Part shown: positions 1 through 5,222 of the stretch, one piece after another | Numbering within the stretch: position 1 is the stretch's first letter | Layout of the letters: every line of letters begins with the position of its first letter | Source: Bacteroidales bacterium UBA1757 | GTDB lineage: Bacteria; Bacteroidota; Bacteroidia; Bacteroidales; UBA1402 | Length of the DNA stretch: 6,506 nt | Assembly (NCBI GenBank): GCA_002315625.1 | Contig: DCHH01000115.1 | Span: 1 to 6,506 of the forward strand | Direction: 5' to 3' | Position numbers and translations under genes: made by a program | Notes under the pieces: generated by a model | What the model saw: the letters and a program-made list of their open reading frames with translations, nothing else | Databases searched by the model: none | Told to the model about the DNA's origin: nothing

Positions 1-21
1 AGAGTAGGTAGTCGCCGTCTT
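1..21 (+). rRNA. rrf: 5S ribosomal RNA, 3' end only (cut by window edge)
   Basis: The first 21 bases match the 3' end of a bacterial 5S rRNA. AGAGTAGG is the conserved loop E/helix V strand, and TAGTCGCC is what the 3' strand of helix I would be, pairing with a GGCGACTA-type 5' end. A strong intrinsic terminator follows directly, as expected at the end of an rRNA operon. The rest of the 5S and any 23S and 16S genes would lie left of the window. The exact 3' end (base 20-22) is uncertain. The identification is by eye from a short stretch, but the sequence together with the terminator context makes it likely. Confidence 0.6.
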
Positions 22-60
22 AGGAGCACCGCTGGAAACAGTGGTGCTCTTTTTGTTTTT
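22..60 (+). terminator. Strong rho-independent terminator after the 5S rRNA
   Basis: There is an 11-bp stem (24-34 with 39-49, one G-U pair at 31/42) closed by a GAAA tetraloop. Pairs 23/50 and 22/51 may extend it. The T-rich run TTTTTGTTTTT follows at 50-60. GNRA loop, long GC-rich stem and U-tract make this a textbook intrinsic terminator. Its place right after the 5S 3' end suggests that it ends the rRNA operon transcript. Confidence 0.88.
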
Positions 61-82
61 GCACCCCGCAATCCCACTTGCG
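26..82 (+). repeat. Direct repeat, copy A: terminator stem plus 3' flank
   Basis: These 57 bases recur at 223-279 with only two mismatches (60 and 62 against 257 and 259). The unit holds most of the terminator hairpin, its T-tract and a 23-base flank. The flank includes a small inverted repeat, CGCAA (67-71) with TTGCG (78-82). With the 21-base repeat at 1-21/135-155, it shows that the whole 5S-end and terminator module was duplicated. Confidence 0.9.
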
Positions 83-135
83 CAGTACCTGACCTTGTCT
101 GATGAGTTTGCTTGCGCAAACTCTGGAAAGTGGGA
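72..135 (+). other. Nested inverted repeats between the two 5S-like ends
   Basis: TCCCACTT (72-79) is the exact reverse complement of AAGTGGGA (128-135). Inside it, GAGTTTGC (104-111) and GCAAACTC (116-123) form a perfect 8-bp stem around a TTGC loop. An RNA from this stretch could fold into a long outer stem carrying an inner hairpin. CTTGCGCA also occurs twice (77-84 and 111-118), allowing other pairings. The right arm overlaps the second 5S-like end, so part of this may be a distorted 5S helix IV region and not a separate RNA. No function is assigned. Confidence 0.4.
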
Positions 136-155
136 GAGTAGGTAGTCGCCGTCTT
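124..155 (+). pseudogene. Second 5S rRNA 3'-end remnant
   Basis: Bases 135-155 are identical over all 21 positions to the 5S end at 1-21. The bases before it (GTGGGAGAGTAGG from 130) continue to look like 5S helix IV/V. Further left, the sequence no longer reads as a recognisable 5S body: no conserved CCGAAC or AAGTTAAGC stretch is visible between 61 and 123. This is therefore best read as a truncated 5S tail left by tandem duplication. An intact but divergent second 5S is not excluded, but there is too little room for about 110 nt of 5S after the first terminator. Confidence 0.5.
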
Positions 156-222
156 CTCCCCCTCTGGGGGCAAAGTCCGCGGAGCGGACTGGGGGGATAG
201 ATGAGGCAAGGCCTGCTTGCAG
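156..222 (+). repeat. Hairpin-rich inserted element between 5S remnant and second terminator
   Basis: Copy A has 4 bases between the 5S end and the shared terminator repeat; copy B has 67, a net gain of 63. The extra sequence holds three palindromes: CCCCC (158-162) with GGGGG (166-170); AGTCCGC (174-180) with GCGGACT (184-190), a perfect 7-bp stem with a GGA loop; and GCCTGC (211-216) with GCAGGC (219-224). A six-G run at 191-196 could also pair with the C-run, enclosing the central hairpin. This resembles a REP-like palindromic intergenic element, but no family is recognised. No transposase or clear target duplication is seen. Confidence 0.55.
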
Positions 223-256
223 GCACCGCTGGAAACAGTGGTGCTCTTTTTGTTTT
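222..256 (+). terminator. Second copy of the rRNA-type intrinsic terminator
   Basis: The stem pairs 223-231 with 236-244 (9 bp, one G-U) around a GAAA loop, with a possible extra G-U pair at 222/245. A TTTTTGTTTT tract follows at 247-256. Two outer pairs of the first copy are lost because the inserted element replaced the left flank. It should still terminate well. Bases 223-224 can instead pair in the adjacent GCCTGC/GCAGGC hairpin, so the inserted element might weaken it. Confidence 0.8.
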
Positions 257-279
257 GGTACCCCGCAATCCCACTTGCG
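223..279 (+). repeat. Direct repeat, copy B: terminator stem plus 3' flank
   Basis: This is the second copy of the unit at 26-82, with 55 of 57 bases identical. Identity stops at 279/280, just where AT-rich upstream sequence of the MFS gene begins, so the right boundary of the duplication is sharp. The final TTGCG of this copy supplies the candidate -33 element of the promoter that follows. Confidence 0.9.
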
Positions 280-305
280 ATATTATAATTTTTTCCGTAT
301 TTTTG
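275..305 (+). promoter_or_regulatory. Candidate Bacteroidetes-type promoter for the MFS gene
   Basis: TATTTTTG at 298-305 matches the Bacteroidetes -7 consensus TAnnTTTG exactly. A TTG at 275-277 lies 20 nt upstream, where the -33 TTTG element is expected. Transcription would start near 311-313, leaving a leader of about 30 nt before the ATG at 342. A TATAAT at 284-289 also resembles a sigma70 -10 box, but Bacteroidetes promoters seldom use that form. AT-rich DNA makes chance matches fairly likely. Confidence 0.45.
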
Positions 306-341
306 CACTTTCAGTTGTGAAAAATGTTATTTTAAAATACT

Positions 342-1955
342 ATGACAGAAACAATTAAAACACTTCGTGACAATCCAACCTTCCGGTGGATTGCGCTCCT
401 TTTGTTGGCGCTGGCTATGTTTTGTGCCTATATCTTCATGGATATTTTGTCGCCCATCAAAGACTTGATGCAGGAAACTCGCGGTTGGGACAGCGCATCG
501 TTCGGCCGCATGCAGGGTGCTGAGGTGTTCCTCAATGTTTATGTATTCTTTCTCATCTTCGCAGGCATCATCCTAGACAAGATGGGAGTCCGATTCACAG
601 CTGTTCTCTCGGGCGCTGTGATGCTGTTTGGCGGTCTGATTAAGTTCTATGCCGTCAGCAACAGTTTCATGGGCACGAGCCTAGACCAGTGGTTCACTAA
701 CCATCTCAACTGGAATGTAAACATTCCGTTTATCGGCGATATCCTGCCGTTTGCCGACGGCATGCCCGGTTCGGCCAAACTGGCCGCTATCGGATTCATG
801 TTCTTCGGTTGCGGAGCCGAGATGGGCGGTATCACCGTTAGTCGTGGTATTGTAAAGTGGTTCAAGGGCCGTGAGACCGCTCTGGCCATGGGCTCCGAGA
901 TGGCTCTTGCCCGCCTGGGTGTGGCCACTTGCATGATCTTTTCTCCCTTCTTCGCCAAACTGGGCGGCACCATCGATGTCAGCCGTTCTGTTGCTTTCGG
1001 CGTGGTGCTCCTCTGCATTGGTCTCATTATGTTTGTCGTATACTTCTTCATGGATAAGAAACTCGACTCTCAGACCGGCGAGGCAGAAGAGGTAGACGAA
1101 CCCTTCAAGATCAAAGACCTTGGCAAGATTTTCTCCAGCCTTGGATTCTGGCTTGTCGCCCTCCTCTGTGTGCTTTACTACAGCGCCATTTTCCCCTTCC
1201 AGAAATATGCCGTCAACATGCTTCAATGTAACCTTACCCTCACTCCGGGCGAAGGCTTCTGGGCTAGCAATACGGTCACGATCGTTCAGTATGTCATCAT
1301 GCTAATCGTTGCTGCAAGCTCCTTTGCCAGCAACTTTTCCAAGAGGAAGGGCACAAAGCTCGGTCTTATGGCTCTCGCCATCGTGGCTTTAATGGTTTAC
1401 TGCTACATTGGATACATGCGTGGTACTGCTGAGACCATCTTCGCCGTCTTCCCGCTGCTCGCTGTGGCCATCACCCCCATCCTCGGCAACTATGTCGACC
1501 ATAAGGGCAAGGCTGCCTCCATGCTCATGATTGGTTCGCTGTTACTCATCCTCTGCCACCTCACCTTCGCCTTCGTGCTGCCCGCCTTCAAAGGCAATGC
1601 TATCGGCGGCACCATCGTGGCGTATGTCACCATCCTCGTTCTGGGTGCCAGTTTCTCGCTTGTCCCCGCCGCCCTGTGGCCGAGCGTTCCTAAGCTAGTG
1701 GACGAAAAGATCATCGGCAGCGCTTACGCGCTCATCTTCTGGATTCAGAATATCGGCCTCGGCCTCTTCCCCACACTCATTGGTAATGTGCTGAAGAACA
1801 CCAACCCCGAAGGCACTCCTGCGCACGAGTTGGACTATACCTGGGCACTCGTTATGCTTGCCTCGTTGGGTGCTGCGGCTCTGCTCATCGGCATCTATCT
1901 GAAAGCCGTTGATAAGAAGAAGCACCTCGGCCTCGAAGAACCGAACATCAAATAA
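342..1955 (+). CDS. Major facilitator superfamily transporter, MFSD1-like
   Basis: A 537-residue inner-membrane carrier. The N-terminal half has six hydrophobic segments (about 16-34, 60-79, 86-105, 146-168, 186-206, 217-237) and MFS motif A as GIILDKMGVR (75-84). A charged loop (238-258) separates the halves. The second motif A-like loop is GNYVDHKGK (382-390). Several stretches match eukaryotic MFSD1 as I remember it: WFKGRETALAMG (173-184), FWLVALLCVLYY (269-280), ALWPSVP (444-450) and GSAYALIFWIQNIGLG (459-474). Mammalian MFSD1 is a lysosomal dipeptide transporter, so small peptides are a possible substrate here, by inference only. Unusually, two extra hydrophobic segments (about 311-330 and 340-358) lie between TM7 and TM8, giving about 14 in all. 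The codons favour C at third positions, unlike the convergent neighbour. The start is the first in-frame ATG after the candidate promoter; no Shine-Dalgarno is visible. It appears to be monocistronic. Confidence 0.9.
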   Translation: MTETIKTLRDNPTFRWIALLLLALAMFCAYIFMDILSPIKDLMQETRGWDSASFGRMQGAEVFLNVYVFFLIFAGIILDKMGVRFTAVLSGAVMLFGGLIKFYAVSNSFMGTSLDQWFTNHLNWNVNIPFIGDILPFADGMPGSAKLAAIGFMFFGCGAEMGGITVSRGIVKWFKGRETALAMGSEMALARLGVATCMIFSPFFAKLGGTIDVSRSVAFGVVLLCIGLIMFVVYFFMDKKLDSQTGEAEEVDEPFKIKDLGKIFSSLGFWLVALLCVLYYSAIFPFQKYAVNMLQCNLTLTPGEGFWASNTVTIVQYVIMLIVAASSFASNFSKRKGTKLGLMALAIVALMVYCYIGYMRGTAETIFAVFPLLAVAITPILGNYVDHKGKAASMLMIGSLLLILCHLTFAFVLPAFKGNAIGGTIVAYVTILVLGASFSLVPAALWPSVPKLVDEKIIGSAYALIFWIQNIGLGLFPTLIGNVLKNTNPEGTPAHELDYTWALVMLASLGAAALLIGIYLKAVDKKKHLGLEEPNIK

Positions 1956-1978
1956 TCGTCGCTGGCGTAAATACAGAC

Positions 1979-2007
1979 AAGACAGGTCCGGATTACGAAC
2001 CTGTCTT
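1979..2007. terminator. Shared hairpin terminator between convergent genes
   Basis: AAGACAGGT (1979-1987) pairs perfectly with ACCTGTCTT (1999-2007). Two inner C-G pairs (1989/1997, 1990/1996) follow across one mismatch. It sits in the 59-bp gap between the stops of the MFS gene (+) and the transferase gene (-). The U-rich tails are modest: TTTGCTCTTCTATTTT on the plus strand and TGTCTGTATTTA on the minus strand. It probably ends transcripts from both sides. Confidence 0.65.
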
Positions 2008-2014
2008 TGCTCTT

Positions 2015-3757
2015 CTATTTTAGCAGTTGATCGTAGTCTGTGGAGGGACCTATCAGACGTTGCTTATGGATGTTGTAGTCTGGAGATAGAATGTCGTGAG
2101 AGGAGGAATAATGGATGGATTTTATTCCTGCTAATCCAAGGATGGTATGGCTTATGTCACTTATTTGAATCGGGTTGTTTGCATTATTACGAACTGCTTC
2201 AGAAATACTTTTGTGATTTAACTCGAATTGTTCCGTCATCAATATCATGAAGGGAATCTCAAATTGGTATTGGGCAACTTGTTTGTTTATTCGTGTTTCG
2301 TCAGTCCGTTCATGGAAATTCCGCCAGTCATAGACTTCTTCACCGTGGTCGGCAGTGTATAGCATAATTGCATCCTGGTCCTTGTAAATTCTCCAGATAC
2401 TGTCAACCACACAGTCATTGTAGAGGGTGGCGTTAGCATATTCGGCTTTGATGCGTTGCTCTTTGTCCCCTCCATATTCGGGTATAAAGTCTGATGGCTT
2501 AAATACATCGAATGACTCCGGATACCTTTTATTGTATTCTACATGTTGCCCCATCAGATGAAAGATGACCAGTTTGTCTGTTGTCTCTTCGTATGCCAAT
2601 GATGGTAATTGTCCTAAAACATCCATGTCGTATTGATACAGACTTTCATTTCTGTATGTGAAAAGCTCTTGTGAGAACTTCTCATTGTTAAGAAAAGAGC
2701 CTCCAAGTCCATTCCAGAAATCATTATCGTTCAGAGCAAACTGATTTGTCAGATAATAGACCGAATAAACGCTTTTTCGGAAAAGAACCGGAAACAGGGG
2801 GTGACTTTGCCAGCTGTCAGGACAGCCTTCGTACCATGTGCTGAATACGCTTTTCATGACTTTTGCAGTCATATTACTGACCGTAACTGCATTAGTATAG
2901 ATAATCAGTCTTCCTTCTTGACAAAGTCGGGAAAGATTAGGATTGACAGGTAATGCATTATGATTATACAAAGGTGTCTGGTACTTGCTGAAAGACTCTC
3001 CTATAATCCAGACTATGGTTGGGCATGTGTGATGGCAGGCCTCTGTTTGCACTTGTAGCTGGGTCTCCAATAAGATTGCCAATTCTTTTTTCTCAGTCAG
3101 GTTGAAGGCTGTTGAGTATAGAGTGCGGATTAACGGAGTGTCAAGGTCTGGCAGATAGTCGGCTGTGCCAAAATCTGTCACATCGGTAGCAGAGAAACAT
3201 TTTATGCATTGGATGTAAGCGGGGACTTGCCTTGTCGCTGACCAGATTGCCAGCAATGTTATGGTATATACGGACAGAGAGAGTACTCTGTGCCTGCAAA
3301 TACGAAGAGCTCGTACTATACACCATGCAATCCATGTAGAGCCCAAAAGAGCAGCAATGGTTAGCCATGTTGCCCGAGAGTGGATAATTGAACTAAGGAA
3401 TTCGAGGCTTTCTGAAGGATTAGTCTGTAGGACAAGGCGTACAATATTGATATTGATAAATGAGCCGTAGAACAATGCGCAGAAAATATCGCAAGCATCT
3501 ATTATGCAGAACAAGGTGACGGGAATCCATTGGAGATGAATCCTGCGCAGCAACCATGCTGTCAGACATACCAGATAGCCGTCAAATATGGGAAGCAGCG
3601 AAGAAAGAAATACATCACTGCCCAGCGGCATGAATATGCCAATCAACATAATAAGCGCATGCACGGTCAGTGTGAAGGTGAATAGTACCGGCATCTGCCG
3701 TATAGGACGGGCGACAATGTCCAGAAATTTTGACAGATATCGGAGTATTTCTTTCAT
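2015..3757 (-). CDS. Phosphoethanolamine transferase-like membrane protein (EptA/sulfatase superfamily)
   Basis: A 580-residue protein with about five N-terminal membrane helices (about 22-43, 48-70, 78-98, 128-150, 158-174) and a periplasmic alkaline-phosphatase-fold domain from about 245. The family's metal and catalytic positions can be placed by motif: E254 in IIGES; T297 in SNMTAKV, aligned with the nucleophilic Thr of EptA/MCR enzymes; H400 and H405 in FHLMGQH; D470-H471 in ADHGEE; and H482 in FHER. QTNPSES (111-117) is also typical of the N-terminal part. Family members move phosphoethanolamine from phosphatidylethanolamine onto lipid A, core sugars or other envelope glycans; the acceptor cannot be read from sequence. 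I chose the ATG at 3757 because the frame stays open 134 codons further upstream only as antisense to radA. The gene is visibly more AT-rich than the MFS gene. It is divergent from radA. An arylsulfatase-like activity is less likely, since the CxPSR formylglycine motif is absent. Confidence 0.85.
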   Translation of the reverse strand: MKEILRYLSKFLDIVARPIRQMPVLFTFTLTVHALIMLIGIFMPLGSDVFLSSLLPIFDGYLVCLTAWLLRRIHLQWIPVTLFCIIDACDIFCALFYGSFININIVRLVLQTNPSESLEFLSSIIHSRATWLTIAALLGSTWIAWCIVRALRICRHRVLSLSVYTITLLAIWSATRQVPAYIQCIKCFSATDVTDFGTADYLPDLDTPLIRTLYSTAFNLTEKKELAILLETQLQVQTEACHHTCPTIVWIIGESFSKYQTPLYNHNALPVNPNLSRLCQEGRLIIYTNAVTVSNMTAKVMKSVFSTWYEGCPDSWQSHPLFPVLFRKSVYSVYYLTNQFALNDNDFWNGLGGSFLNNEKFSQELFTYRNESLYQYDMDVLGQLPSLAYEETTDKLVIFHLMGQHVEYNKRYPESFDVFKPSDFIPEYGGDKEQRIKAEYANATLYNDCVVDSIWRIYKDQDAIMLYTADHGEEVYDWRNFHERTDETRINKQVAQYQFEIPFMILMTEQFELNHKSISEAVRNNANNPIQISDISHTILGLAGIKSIHYSSSHDILSPDYNIHKQRLIGPSTDYDQLLK

Positions 3758-3775
3758 TTGATGACCAGTATTATG

Positions 3776-3806
3776 CAAAATTGGCAATTTTTGCTTGAAA
3801 AACAAA
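3776..3806 (-). promoter_or_regulatory. Candidate promoter for the transferase gene
   Basis: Read on the minus strand, TTTG (complement of 3803-3806) is followed after 19 nt by CAATTTTG (complement of 3776-3783). That is seven of eight matches to TAnnTTTG. The start point would fall only about 10-15 nt upstream of the ATG at 3757, a short leader. It overlaps the radA promoter by about 12 bp. Confidence 0.4.
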
Positions 3807-3825
3807 ATGGGTGTTCGTATTTTCG
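3795..3825 (+). promoter_or_regulatory. Candidate promoter for radA and the flavoprotein gene
   Basis: TATTTTCG (3818-3825) matches seven of eight positions of the Bacteroidetes -7 element TAnnTTTG. TTG at 3795-3797 lies 20 nt upstream as the -33 element. The start point would be near 3831-3833, giving a leader of about 14 nt. If right, it rules out the earlier in-frame ATG codons at 3795 and 3807 as radA starts, because they would not be in the transcript. Confidence 0.45.
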
Positions 3826-3845
3826 CAGTCAAGATTAACAATATC

Positions 3846-5219
3846 ATGGCAAAGTCGAAGACCATATTTGTATGCAGCAGTTGTGGGGCGGATTTTCCCA
3901 AGTGGATGGGAAAATGTCCGTCATGTGGAGAGTGGAGTACCATTAAGGAACAGACCGTCCAGTCGGATACGCATGTGTCTGCTCCGAGAACAATTGCGGG
4001 GCTTGTTTCACCGACATCCCGTCCGGTGCGGCTCAGTGAAGTCTCCACTTCACAGGAGTCGCGCATTCCGACCGGCTGTGTCGAGTTGGACCGTGTTCTT
4101 GGTGGTGGAATCGTGCCGGGGTCTGTCACACTTCTTGGCGGCGAGCCTGGCATTGGCAAATCGACACTGGTACTTCAGACCGTCCTGAGGATGAAGAATA
4201 AGAAGATTCTGTATGTGTCCGGCGAGGAAAGTGTCCAGCAGCTTAAACTTCGGGCAAACCGTATCGAAGGCGAAAATGAAAATGCTTGGTTTGTTTCAGA
4301 GACATCATTGGAAAAGGTTTTTGAGCATATTTCCGACGTCAGGCCAGAACTCCTGATTGTTGACTCCATCCAGACGATTTATACTGAGACGGCGGAATCG
4401 TCAGCAGGAAGTGTCTCACAGGTCCGAGAGTGCGCTGCATCTCTGTTGAGACTGGCAAAGACACAAAACCTTCCGGTGATTCTGATTGGCCATATAAATA
4501 AGGAGGGAAGTATTGCCGGCCCCAAGGTTCTGGAACATATTGTAGATACGGTTTTGCTTTTTGAAGGTGATTCTCATCATATTTACAGAGTCCTGCGTTC
4601 AGTAAAGAACCGATTTGGCAGTATTGACGAAATTGGCATGTATGAGATGCGACGGGAGGGGCTAAGGGAAGTCTCAAATCCGTCTGAATTGTTGCTTACG
4701 CAGCAGCATCTTGGCCTTAGTGGCGTGTCCATTGCAGCAGCAATAGAGGGAATCAGACCCTTTATGATTGAGGTGCAGGCTTTGGTCAGTACGGCTGCTT
4801 ACGGTGTGGCGCAACGCTCCCCGACCGGATTTGACGTTAGGCGGCTTAACATGTTGCTTGCGGTCTTGGAAAAGCGTGTCGGCTTTAAGCTCGCGCAAAA
4901 AGATGTCTTTCTGAACATAGCAGGGGGTGTAAAAGTCTGTGACCCGGCGATTGATTTGGCGGTCATAGCTTCGGTGCTTTCTTCAAATCTGGATGTGCCG
5001 GTCGATAAAAAATGCTGTCTTGCAGGCGAGGTCGGACTTGCAGGAGAGATACGTCCTGTCAACCGTTTGGAGCAACGGATTGCCGAAGCCCAGAAGTTGG
5101 GTTTTGAACGGATAATAATCCCGAAATTCTCGGGCGCAAAAATCGATTACAGCCGATTCAGCATAAAGGTCGAACAGGTTCAAAAAGTAGATGAAGCTTT
5201 CAAGATAGTATTTGGATAA
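3846..5219 (+). CDS. radA: DNA repair and recombination ATPase RadA
   Basis: A complete 457-residue RadA (Sms), near the usual length of about 455. It has an N-terminal C4 zinc finger (C10, C13, C24, C27), a RecA-like ATPase core with Walker A GGEPGIGKST (98-107) and Walker B LLIVDS (169-174), and the RadA-specific KNRFG motif (254-258). The C-terminal Lon-protease-like domain (about 290-457) contains GGVKV (360-364); in this family it serves ring assembly and DNA contact, not proteolysis. RadA helps RecA by extending D-loops and driving branch migration during homologous recombination and repair. I chose the ATG at 3846 because MAKSKTIFVCSSCG is the normal family N-terminus. The frame opens 17 codons earlier, but that part is unlike RadA and overlaps the promoter. 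The next gene starts 3 bases after the stop, so an operon is likely. Confidence 0.97.
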   Translation: MAKSKTIFVCSSCGADFPKWMGKCPSCGEWSTIKEQTVQSDTHVSAPRTIAGLVSPTSRPVRLSEVSTSQESRIPTGCVELDRVLGGGIVPGSVTLLGGEPGIGKSTLVLQTVLRMKNKKILYVSGEESVQQLKLRANRIEGENENAWFVSETSLEKVFEHISDVRPELLIVDSIQTIYTETAESSAGSVSQVRECAASLLRLAKTQNLPVILIGHINKEGSIAGPKVLEHIVDTVLLFEGDSHHIYRVLRSVKNRFGSIDEIGMYEMRREGLREVSNPSELLLTQQHLGLSGVSIAAAIEGIRPFMIEVQALVSTAAYGVAQRSPTGFDVRRLNMLLAVLEKRVGFKLAQKDVFLNIAGGVKVCDPAIDLAVIASVLSSNLDVPVDKKCCLAGEVGLAGEIRPVNRLEQRIAEAQKLGFERIIIPKFSGAKIDYSRFSIKVEQVQKVDEAFKIVFG

Positions 5220-5222
5220 CCA

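Noticed and set aside
20..274. 84-codon open frame on the minus strand across the rRNA tail
   Set aside because: It runs antisense through both terminators and the repeats. The two copies of the repeat are read in different frames, so there is no sign of selection on a protein.
1..341. tRNA gene or CRISPR-like array downstream of the rRNA operon
   Set aside because: No cloverleaf with a TTCGA-type T arm is present. The repeats occur only twice, with unequal spacing, and are explained by the 5S/terminator duplication.
647..1226. Long minus-strand frames (134 and 181 codons) inside the MFS gene
   Set aside because: They are antisense to a clearly conserved membrane protein. GC-rich third positions produce such open shadows, and the translations show no domain.
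1909..2250. 113-codon plus-strand frame over the convergent junction
   Set aside because: It overlaps the MFS 3' end, the terminator hairpin and the antisense of the transferase C-terminus. Its composition is not protein-like.
2015..3757. Arylsulfatase assignment for the minus-strand enzyme
   Set aside because: The formylglycine motif CxPSR is absent. The five N-terminal membrane helices and the conserved Thr fit phosphoethanolamine transferases better.
3795..3845. Longer radA start with 17 extra residues
   Set aside because: The extra residues are not RadA-like and overlap the likely promoter. The zinc-finger N-terminus begins normally at 3846.
3758..4159. N-terminal extension of the transferase to 714 residues
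   Set aside because: The extra 134 codons are antisense to radA and run through the divergent promoter region. They are Pro/Ser-rich and unlike the family, whose N-terminus fits the ATG at 3757.
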